From positions 27,133 to 40,714 of the forward strand of contig PAOV01000007.1 in the NCBI GenBank assembly GCA_002708145.1: DNA of 13,582 bases. The letters run 5' to 3'. The DNA is from Chloroflexota bacterium. GTDB taxonomy: Bacteria > Chloroflexota > Dehalococcoidia > Lucifugimonadales > Lucifugimonadaceae. The notes beneath the pieces are model-generated. The model had not been told where the DNA came from. It did no database searches and saw nothing but the letters and a program-made list of their open reading frames with translations. The position numbers and the translations under genes were made by a program. Position 1 is the first letter of the stretch. Each line of letters opens with the position of its first letter. Shown piece after piece: positions 7,909-13,582 of the stretch.

Positions 7909-8835
7909 CTAAGTTCTTTGAAACCAATTATTATCTAAAAGCTCAAATCTCTTATTAAGCTCAATAATAACATTTTCATCTATAGGTAGATCTTGATTTA
8001 TCATATTGAGATTAGTCCTCAGATGATTGATGCTTTTGGTTCCAATAATCATTACATCCACATTCGAGTTTTGTGTAGTGTAAGCCATGGAGGTTAGTAT
8101 ACCGTTACTGGGCTCGTTTGGAATTTCTCCTAAGCCTCTCATAGTCATAGCTCTCTCAAGATATGGATCATCGTATGTTCGAATTCTTTGATTTGAGTCT
8201 TTTGAAGAAGCTTTATTCCAACTGCCACCAGCTATTGGTCTTTTAATAATTACTCCCATATTATTACTTTTTGCTTTTTCAAGTAGCCCTGTAGTTCTAG
8301 CATGCTGCTCCACCAAATTAAAACTTGTTTGAAGAGTAGAAAAAATATTTGATTCTACAGCCCAGTGAGCTGCTTCATTATCACCAGAATAACCAATAAA
8401 TCTTGTCTTACCTTCCTGCTGTGCATCTTGAACTGCTAGTATACATTCTCCTTTTTTTAGCGTTTCAATATCGCAAGAGTGAAGTTGAATTAAATCAAGG
8501 TACTCAATTTTTAATCTTTGTAAACTCCTATCTATTGAATCTTTTACTGTTTTATATGACCAGTCACTTCCATTTAGGTTGCCATTTGCATGGCCTGCTT
8601 TAGATGCAATGTAATACTCATTTCTTCTATGACTGACAGTTTCGCCAATTAATTCTTCAGATACTCCATAACATGATGCTGTGTCTAAAAAATTAATGCC
8701 GTTATCTATTGCAAAGTTTAATAATTCAGATGCAATTTTTTTATCATTTTTAGATAACTCTGATCCAATTTCAGAGAGTCCTATACCTAATGAAGTTACC
8801 TGAATTTTTGTTTTTCCTAATATTTTTTTTTTCAT
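7909..8835 (-). CDS. Aldo/keto reductase family oxidoreductase
   Basis: NAD(P)H-dependent reductase of the aldo/keto reductase TIM-barrel family, reducing an aldehyde or ketone not identifiable from sequence. I start it at the ATG at 8835 (308 aa, MKKKILGKTKIQVTSLG), where family homology begins; an ATG three codons upstream (8844) is a close alternative. The catalytic tetrad is intact: Asp51 and Tyr56 in FLDTASCYG, Lys79 in IASKAG and His119 in LIQLHS. Cofactor-loop features follow (GVIIKRPIAGGSW; MIIGTKSINHLRTNL near the C-terminus). The frame is open back to 8976, but those 47 residues overlap the zinc-ribbon gene and a terminator and look unlike a reductase. It is preceded by a strong hairpin only 16 nt away, so how it is transcribed is unclear. 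Confidence 0.88.
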   Translation of the reverse strand: MKKKILGKTKIQVTSLGIGLSEIGSELSKNDKKIASELLNFAIDNGINFLDTASCYGVSEELIGETVSHRRNEYYIASKAGHANGNLNGSDWSYKTVKDSIDRSLQRLKIEYLDLIQLHSCDIETLKKGECILAVQDAQQEGKTRFIGYSGDNEAAHWAVESNIFSTLQTSFNLVEQHARTTGLLEKAKSNNMGVIIKRPIAGGSWNKASSKDSNQRIRTYDDPYLERAMTMRGLGEIPNEPSNGILTSMAYTTQNSNVDVMIIGTKSINHLRTNLNMINQDLPIDENVIIELNKRFELLDNNWFQRT

Positions 8836-8851
8836 AAAAACCATAACCTTA

Positions 8852-8887
8852 AATAAATAAAGCTCGTAATAACGAGCCTTATTTATT
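8852..8887 (-). terminator. Intrinsic terminator hairpin downstream of the zinc-ribbon gene
   Basis: Two 16-nt arms (8852-8867 and 8872-8887) enclose a 4-nt loop. Read on the minus strand every position pairs, with one G-U wobble, whereas on the plus strand that position is an A/C mismatch, so the element works for leftward transcripts. The 3' arm ends in a T-rich run. It begins 16 nt after the zinc-ribbon stop codon and ends 16 nt before the reductase start. A role as an internal processing or attenuation hairpin between the two genes is an alternative. Confidence 0.75.
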
Positions 8888-8902
8888 CTTAAATTTTTTC
8901 TA

Positions 8903-9046
8903 CTAAGCTGCTTTACCAATCTTGAACATTTTTGTTCCACATTTTGGGCAGACTCCTTGTGTAGCAGGTCTTCCATTTTTCATTGTGATCTGCTGCGGAT
9001 TCTGCATGTCGCGCTTAGCTTTGCATTTCATGCAATAAGCTTCCAT
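8903..9046 (-). CDS. Small double-CxxC zinc-ribbon protein (DUF5679-like)
   Basis: A 47-residue protein beginning MEAYCMKCKAKRDM and ending KIGKAA. Two zinc knuckles are visible, C5-x2-C8 and C33-x2-C36 (GVCPKCGTKMF), with the basic segment NGRPATQG between them, so one zinc ribbon fills the whole protein. From memory it closely resembles DUF5679, a family of unknown function common in Chloroflexota; small zinc ribbons often bind nucleic acid or protein partners, but no role is established here. GGGG lies 8 nt before the ATG, and a strong terminator follows the stop. By hand count it is about 42% GC against about 20% in the adjoining intergenic region, as expected for a real, conserved gene. 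It is easily missed because a spurious extension of the reductase frame runs through it. Confidence 0.85.
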   Translation of the reverse strand: MEAYCMKCKAKRDMQNPQQITMKNGRPATQGVCPKCGTKMFKIGKAA

Positions 9047-9063
9047 AGTTTTTCCCCGTATTT

Positions 9064-9100
9064 TTTCACTCTATAAATAATAATGTAAAGCCGAGTGAAA
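9064..9100. repeat. 8-bp inverted repeat upstream of the zinc-ribbon gene
   Basis: TTTCACTC (9064-9071) and GAGTGAAA (9093-9100) are perfect reverse complements separated by 21 nt. GAGT at 9093-9096 can instead pair with ACTC at 9100-9103 around a 3-nt loop, so the two foldings exclude each other. Whether the region is transcribed depends on the unconfirmed promoter position. Confidence 0.5.
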
Positions 9101-9114
9101 CTCTACAATATGTT

Positions 9115-9140
9115 TTGATCCATAAAATTTTATGAATCAA
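9115..9140. repeat. 26-nt palindrome with one mismatched pair
   Basis: The core CATAAAATTTTATG (9121-9134) is a perfect palindrome and is flanked by TTGAT and ATCAA after one non-pairing position on each side. The dyad form without a loop suits a protein-binding site better than an RNA hairpin. High AT content raises the chance background. Confidence 0.45.
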
Positions 9141-9185
9141 TAAGACTTTACTACATTATTTACTATTTGTCTGTAGTTTGACTAG

Positions 9186-9198
9186 GTATAAATTTATA
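9186..9198. repeat. First copy of a 13-nt palindromic repeat
   Basis: GTATAAATTTATA occurs here and again at 9378-9390. Its inner 12 nt, TATAAATTTATA, is a perfect palindrome in both copies. A pair of related dyads in one regulatory region is what an operator pair would look like; AT-rich coincidence is the alternative. Confidence 0.4.
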
Positions 9199-9374
9199 TT
9201 TGCATAAAGCAGGGATTTTATTTACATAGCTATTATACTTATATTAACTAAAAATACATTTTTATTAGTTGCTATTCGTTAATATTAATGTTTAATGTGC
9301 GTTTTTCGTTAAAAATAAAAAATAGTTAAAAAAAAAGTAAAGAATTATAAAAAAAGATTATTTTCCCATCTTTT

Positions 9375-9394
9375 TATGTATAAATTTATACATA
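9375..9394. repeat. Perfect 20-nt palindrome upstream of pheS, possible operator
   Basis: TATGTATAAATTTATACATA is fully self-complementary with no loop and contains the second copy of the 13-mer (9378-9390). It covers the -35 area of the candidate pheS promoter, a position from which a bound protein could block transcription. No regulator is identifiable from the window. Confidence 0.45.
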
Positions 9395-9414
9395 TATCTT
9401 TTGATTATTTCTAA

Positions 9415-9420
9415 TATAAT
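9415..9420 (+). promoter_or_regulatory. Candidate -10 box of the pheST promoter
   Basis: A perfect TATAAT 41 nt upstream of the pheS start codon. No good -35 hexamer lies at the right distance; the 20-nt palindrome occupies that area. The leader would be about 35 nt. Confidence 0.35.
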
Positions 9421-9460
9421 TTATATATAAATTTTTATAAACATATAGTTTGGGTGAAAA

Positions 9461-10459
9461 TTGTCAGATAAAAGTATCAATCAACTAACTGCTATTAAGC
9501 TAGAAGCTTTATCGGATCTTGGTAACTTAGATTCAATTGACCAGCTAGAAAATTGGAGAGTTAAATACTTGGGACGTAAAGGAAATTTAACAAATATACT
9601 TAGGGGTATTTCAACTTTACCAGTGGATGATAGAAAGATAGTTGGAACTGAAGCAAATAAATTAAGAAGCTCATTAGAAGAAGAATATGAGGAAGCATTA
9701 TCTACAATCAAGTCAGGTCAATATGATCAAGTGGACAGTATAGATATTACTTTACCTGGAAGGAAACCCAAAATAGGTAGATTGCACCCTTCAACAAATA
9801 TGATTAGAGAGATTGTCCATGCTTTCAATGAAATGGGCTTTCAGACTGTAGAAGGAAGCGAAATAGAATTGGAAAAATATAACTTTGACATGTTAAATAT
9901 TCCTGCTGATCATCCTGCAAGAGATCAATGGGACACTATTTGGTTAGACTCTGACTCTCACGATGATTTGCTACTTAGAACTCATACTTCACCAATGCAA
10001 GCCAGGGTCATGGAAAAAAATGATCCACCTGTAAGAGTAATAGTTCCAGGTAAATGCTATAGGTATGAAGCAACAGATGCAACACATGAATGGCATTTTA
10101 ATCAAATTGAAGGTTTAGCTGTTGATGAAAATATAACTTTTGCAGATCTTAAGGGTACTTTATATGAATTCGTAAAAAAAATTTTTGGACCTTCAAGAAA
10201 AGTAAGGTTTAGATGTGATTTTTTCCCTTTTGTTGAACCAGGAGTAGATATGTCTATTGATTGGAATGGCAGATGGATTGAGATATTAGGTGCGGGTATG
10301 GTTCATCCTAAAGTTTTAGATGCTGTTGGATACGATACAGAAAAGTATACTGGTTTTGCCTTTGGGATGGGGCCAGAAAGAATATCAATGTTACAAAATG
10401 AAATAACTGATATAAGGAATTTTTATTCAAATGATTTAAGATTCCTAAGTCAATTTTAA
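9461..10459 (+). CDS. pheS: Phenylalanyl-tRNA synthetase alpha subunit
   Basis: Catalytic subunit of the alpha2-beta2 class II phenylalanyl-tRNA synthetase. It starts with TTG at 9461 (332 aa), with GGGTG just upstream. An N-terminal helical arm (about 1 to 85, including WRVKYLGRKGNLT) precedes the class II catalytic core. Landmarks are HPSTNMIREIVHAFNEMGFQTVEGSEIE, NFDMLNIPADHPARDQWDT, LLLRTHTSPMQAR (motif 2 entry), HEWHFNQIEGLAVDE, and WIEILGAGMVHPKVL. Motif 3 reads FGMGPERISML (301 to 311), with its arginine at 307; proline follows GMG where isoleucine or leucine is common. Length and motif set are normal. pheT follows after 13 nt. Confidence 0.96.
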   Translation: MSDKSINQLTAIKLEALSDLGNLDSIDQLENWRVKYLGRKGNLTNILRGISTLPVDDRKIVGTEANKLRSSLEEEYEEALSTIKSGQYDQVDSIDITLPGRKPKIGRLHPSTNMIREIVHAFNEMGFQTVEGSEIELEKYNFDMLNIPADHPARDQWDTIWLDSDSHDDLLLRTHTSPMQARVMEKNDPPVRVIVPGKCYRYEATDATHEWHFNQIEGLAVDENITFADLKGTLYEFVKKIFGPSRKVRFRCDFFPFVEPGVDMSIDWNGRWIEILGAGMVHPKVLDAVGYDTEKYTGFAFGMGPERISMLQNEITDIRNFYSNDLRFLSQF

Positions 10460-10472
10460 TGGGGATATAATT

Positions 10473-12890
10473 ATGAAAGTTCCTTTATCTTGGCTCAAAG
10501 AATATATAAATGTAAACCTTTCTCCTGAAGAAATAGCTCATCAATTAACTATGGCAGGCAATGAGGTAGATTCCATAGAAAAAATTGGCATTATGGATAA
10601 CGTTTATACTGGGAAGATTATTCATATCGAAAAACATCCTAACGCAGATAGATTGAATCTTGTTACTGTTAGTTTAATTAACGAGGAATATAAAGTTGTT
10701 TGTGGCGCAAATAATATCAACATGAATGACAAAATTGTTTTTGCAAAAGAAGGGGCTATTCTTCATGATCCATATTCTGACGACAGTAAATTAAGAAAGC
10801 TGAAAAAATCAAAAATAAGAGGCGTATTATCATCAGGTATGGTCTGTTCAGCAAAAGAATTAGGTATAGGAAATGATCATGAAGGTGTAATAATCCTGCC
10901 ACAAAATACCAAAATTGGGCTACCTATAAGTGATGTTTTAGGAGATGTAATTTTTGATTTTGAATTGACCCCTAATAGACCTGATTGTTTGGGCATAATT
11001 GGTTTAGCCAGAGACCTTGGAGCATTAACTGGAGAAAAAATAAATGATATTGACATCTCATTTAATGGAACTGTTAATGATATAAATTCAGATCTTAAAA
11101 TAACTATAGAAAATCCTGAACTTTGTTCGAGGTATACAGCATCAATAATAGAAAATGTTAAGATTCAGCCTTCACCTCAATGGTTACAAAATCGATTATT
11201 AGCTATAGGAGAAAGACCAGTTAATAACATTGTTGATGTAACAAATTATGTAATGTTTGAAACAGGCCAACCGTTACACGCGTTTGATCGAAAAAAAATT
11301 ATGAATACTACTATCAATGTTAGAAGAGCTAATAAAGGAGAAAAATTAGTTACATTAGATGGAAAAAAACGAAACTTAGATGATTCTATGGTTGTCATAT
11401 CTGATTCAAATCGTTCCATTGGGTTAGCAGGAATAATGGGAGGAGAAAATTCAGAAGTATCAAAAGATACTACTAGTATAGTTTTAGAATCTGCTACATG
11501 GAATGCTACTAATAATAGGCAAACGGCCAAAAAATTAGATCTTAATAGTCAAGCTACATTAAGATTTGAAAAAGGTCTCAAAAAAGGCCTAGCTGAAATT
11601 GGACTTAGAAGAGCAATTAAATTAATTTTGGAGATTACAGATGGTGTTACTTCAAATAATATTATTGATATTAATACATCAAATAATACTCATACAGATA
11701 TAATATTTTTTCAGTATGAAAAAATTAAAAAAGTTCTTGGAATTCAAATAGAAAAAAAAATAGTTGAAAAAACCCTTGATCTATTAGGTTTTAAATTTAA
11801 AAGTGAAAGTAATGGTTGGAAGGTTGAAATTCCCTACTGGAGACCAGATATTACAATTCAAGAAGATATCGTTGAAGAATTAGCTAGAGTAATTGGATAT
11901 GATGATATCCCAACAACAATATTAAGTGGAACTCCACCATCTTCAATCCCTCAGAAATTTATTCGCTTACGTGAAAAAATTTCAGATGTTCTTGTAGGCT
12001 TAGGAATGTATGAGGTAATCAACTATCCTACTACATCTATAGATGGAGAAAAGAGGGTTCTAATTAGCCAAAAAGAACCTAAGTACATTAAGTTGAAAAA
12101 TCCTGTAAATTTAGAGTCTCCAATTATGCGTCGTACATTAATAGAGGGAGTTTTAGAAAATATTGCAAAAAATTCAAAAGTTTGGAAAAACCCAATTAAG
12201 ATTTTTGAATTAGGAAAAGTTTTTCATGATAATGGTGGCAGAAAGCCAGAAGAACCCTATTACATTGTAGGAGGTTTTGCTGGTCCTAGAAATGAAATAA
12301 ATTGGGATTCAGAAAATAAAGATATTGATTTTTTTGATGTAAAAGGAGTTATTGAGTCATTATTTGATGAAATTAATGTCAAGCCTAAATTTGAGATTTT
12401 AGAAAATCCATTATTTACTAAAGGTGTATGCTCTTCAATTAGTATATTTGATCAAAATATTGGAATGCTTGGACAGGTCAACAAGAATGTTTTAGAAAAA
12501 TTTAATTCTGAAATTGGAAAAATATTTATATTTGAATTATCAGTCGAAAAAATTTTCAAGCTCATTGAAGATAAAAGTAATTTATTAGAAAAAAAATTCA
12601 AGGAATTTAATAGGTTACCATCATCCTACAGAGATTTGTCATTGGTCGTAAATTCTGGAATTTTTGTTGGAGATCTAATAGATCAAATTGCAAATAATAA
12701 ACTGATTAAGAGTATAAATATTTTTGATGTTTTTGATGGTAAGGGTGTTCCAAAAAACAAAAAGGCCATTGGATTGAGACTGACATATCAATCTCTAGAC
12801 AAAACAATTACCTCACAAGAAATTAATAAATCTGAGCAAAGAATTATTAGTGAATTAAAAAACAAATTTGATATAGATATCAGAGAATAA
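10473..12890 (+). CDS. pheT: Phenylalanyl-tRNA synthetase beta subunit
   Basis: Large partner of PheS, carrying tRNA binding and editing. At 805 aa all usual domains are present: an EMAP-type tRNA-binding OB fold at about 40 to 155 (HPNADRL near 54, VVCGANN near 75), B3/B4 editing domain at about 215 to 370 (RPVNNIVDVTNYVMFETGQPLHAFD), B5 at about 410 to 480 (WKVEIPYWRPDITIQEDIVEELARV in the sequence, read in two parts), the catalytic-like core at about 490 to 690, and a C-terminal ferredoxin-fold anticodon-binding domain from about 712 (FNRLPSSYRDLSLVV). The ATG has GGGGAT 8 nt upstream. Co-transcribed with pheS and probably with moeA. Confidence 0.96.
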   Translation: MKVPLSWLKEYINVNLSPEEIAHQLTMAGNEVDSIEKIGIMDNVYTGKIIHIEKHPNADRLNLVTVSLINEEYKVVCGANNINMNDKIVFAKEGAILHDPYSDDSKLRKLKKSKIRGVLSSGMVCSAKELGIGNDHEGVIILPQNTKIGLPISDVLGDVIFDFELTPNRPDCLGIIGLARDLGALTGEKINDIDISFNGTVNDINSDLKITIENPELCSRYTASIIENVKIQPSPQWLQNRLLAIGERPVNNIVDVTNYVMFETGQPLHAFDRKKIMNTTINVRRANKGEKLVTLDGKKRNLDDSMVVISDSNRSIGLAGIMGGENSEVSKDTTSIVLESATWNATNNRQTAKKLDLNSQATLRFEKGLKKGLAEIGLRRAIKLILEITDGVTSNNIIDINTSNNTHTDIIFFQYEKIKKVLGIQIEKKIVEKTLDLLGFKFKSESNGWKVEIPYWRPDITIQEDIVEELARVIGYDDIPTTILSGTPPSSIPQKFIRLREKISDVLVGLGMYEVINYPTTSIDGEKRVLISQKEPKYIKLKNPVNLESPIMRRTLIEGVLENIAKNSKVWKNPIKIFELGKVFHDNGGRKPEEPYYIVGGFAGPRNEINWDSENKDIDFFDVKGVIESLFDEINVKPKFEILENPLFTKGVCSSISIFDQNIGMLGQVNKNVLEKFNSEIGKIFIFELSVEKIFKLIEDKSNLLEKKFKEFNRLPSSYRDLSLVVNSGIFVGDLIDQIANNKLIKSINIFDVFDGKGVPKNKKAIGLRLTYQSLDKTITSQEINKSEQRIISELKNKFDIDIRE

Positions 12891-12894
12891 TTAT

Positions 12895-13582
12895 ATGAAG
12901 AATAATCACTACCACGAAGAAATGCTTAGTGTAGAGGAAGCCAGAGAAAAAATACTAGAAAATTTTTCAGTTTTACCATATGAGGAAAAAAACATTTTAG
13001 AATCTTTGGGGCAAATTTTAGCTGAAGATGTCACGGCAAATTTTTCTATACCACCATTGGATAATTCCGCAATGGATGGTTATGCTCTTATCTCTAATAA
13101 TACAAAAGGTGCATCAAAAAATCATCCAATTAGATTAAAGGTGATTGGTTCTGTTGCAGCAGGTTATGTTTCTTCAAAAAAAATAAAATCTGGAGAAGCA
13201 ATGAGAATTATGACAGGAGCTCCAGTTCCAAAAGGTGCAGATTCAGTAATTCCTTTTGAAGAAACAGATGAAAACACTAATAATGATTTAGAGTTTATTA
13301 GTTGCTATTCTGAGATGAAAAAAAGTGAAAATATTAGATTTTCTGGAGAAGATATAATATCAGGCCAAAGTATTTTATTTTCAGGTGATTATTTAAAAGA
13401 TGCTCATATAGGTGTAATAGCATCTTTAGGAAAATCTAATATTAAAGTAATAAAAAAGCCAAAGATAGGTATTATTTCAACTGGAGATGAAATATTAGAA
13501 CCTGGTGAGAAAATTAAACCTGGAAAAATATATAATTCAAATGCTTATTCAATAGCTGCTATGATCAAAGCTAATGGTGGGA
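12895..13582 (+). CDS. moeA: Molybdopterin molybdenumtransferase, 3' end beyond right edge (partial)
   Basis: Inserts molybdenum into adenylylated molybdopterin to give molybdenum cofactor, so the cell probably has at least one molybdoenzyme. 229 codons are visible; family members have about 400 residues, so over a third is missing at the right edge. Visible motifs are MLSVEEAREKIL near the N-terminus, IPPLDNSAMDGYA (52 to 64), MRIMTGAPVPKGADSVIPFE (103 to 122), IRFSGEDI (147 to 154), and the start of the MoCF-binding domain, IGIISTGDEILEPG (191 to 204) with KIYNSN. The start could be the ATG at 12895, 4 nt after pheT, or the internal ATG at 12922 where MLSVEEA begins; neither has a strong ribosome-binding site. 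Confidence 0.93.
   Translation, partial: MKNNHYHEEMLSVEEAREKILENFSVLPYEEKNILESLGQILAEDVTANFSIPPLDNSAMDGYALISNNTKGASKNHPIRLKVIGSVAAGYVSSKKIKSGEAMRIMTGAPVPKGADSVIPFEETDENTNNDLEFISCYSEMKKSENIRFSGEDIISGQSILFSGDYLKDAHIGVIASLGKSNIKVIKKPKIGIISTGDEILEPGEKIKPGKIYNSNAYSIAAMIKANGG

Larger units (their letters stand above)
9047..9460. other. Divergent intergenic region between the zinc-ribbon gene and pheS
   Basis: 414 nt, about 20% GC by hand count. I find no tRNA, no T-box consensus and no convincing protein gene. It contains several palindromes (listed separately), a repeated 13-mer and a TTCGTTAA direct repeat (9275 and 9305). It also holds a low-GC 8-bp hairpin (9351-9358 with 9368-9375) and the likely promoters for the two flanking genes. 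For the leftward gene a weak candidate is TTGTAG (9108-9103), a 17-nt spacer and CATTAT (9085-9080). An uncharacterised small RNA cannot be excluded. Confidence 0.6.

Noticed and set aside
8836..8976. Upstream extension of the aldo/keto reductase to an ATG at 8976
   Set aside because: The extra 47 residues do not look like the family, cross a terminator hairpin and overlap the better supported zinc-ribbon gene in another frame.
9047..9460. T-box riboswitch or tRNA gene in the region before pheS
   Set aside because: I found no GGTGGNACCGCG-like T-box sequence, no GTTCRA T-arm and no cloverleaf arms; the region is too AT-rich for a stable tRNA.
1..13582. CRISPR arrays, insertion sequences, prophage or defence genes
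   Set aside because: No regularly spaced repeats, transposase motifs, terminal inverted repeats or phage-type proteins are visible; all sizeable genes are housekeeping.

Overview
The window is about 13.6 kb of AT-rich bacterial chromosome made almost entirely of housekeeping genes packed at high density. Low GC with short intergenic gaps points to a streamlined, probably aquatic, free-living bacterium. A 47-residue double-CxxC zinc-ribbon protein resembling the DUF5679 type familiar from Chloroflexota, together with the trp and phe gene sequences, makes me lean towards a marine Chloroflexota (SAR202/Dehalococcoidia-like) lineage. That placement is an inference and should be tested by phylogeny of PheT or TrpS.

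Left half, minus strand (positions 5821 down to 1): a tryptophan operon in the order trpS, trpE, trpG, trpD, trpC, trpF, followed by the start of a small cysteine-rich lipoprotein that runs off the left edge. TrpE and TrpG make anthranilate from chorismate, TrpD adds the phosphoribosyl group, TrpF isomerises and TrpC closes the indole ring. The genes for the last step (trpB, trpA) are not in the window. TrpS, which uses the end product to charge tRNA-Trp, leads the unit. G/D, D/C and C/F are joined by ATGA start/stop overlaps, a sign of translational coupling.

Middle (5822 to 9460): a 124-nt divergent promoter region, then an S9-family (prolyl-oligopeptidase fold) peptidase on the plus strand. 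It converges, with a 1-nt gap, on an aldo/keto reductase on the minus strand. Upstream of the reductase is a strong minus-strand hairpin terminator and then the tiny zinc-ribbon gene, too small to stand out and partly masked by an artificial upstream extension of the reductase reading frame. A 414-nt, roughly 80% AT divergent intergenic region follows. It holds several palindromes and a repeated 13-mer but no recognisable RNA gene.

Right part, plus strand (9461 to 13582): pheS and pheT, the two subunits of phenylalanyl-tRNA synthetase, followed 4 nt later by the first 229 codons of moeA (molybdopterin molybdenumtransferase), which runs off the right edge.

I do not see a new biological system here. 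The points most worth a second look are the trpS-led trp operon with a short leader, the lipoprotein overlapping trpF, the hairpin only 16 nt ahead of the reductase start, and the palindrome set upstream of pheS.
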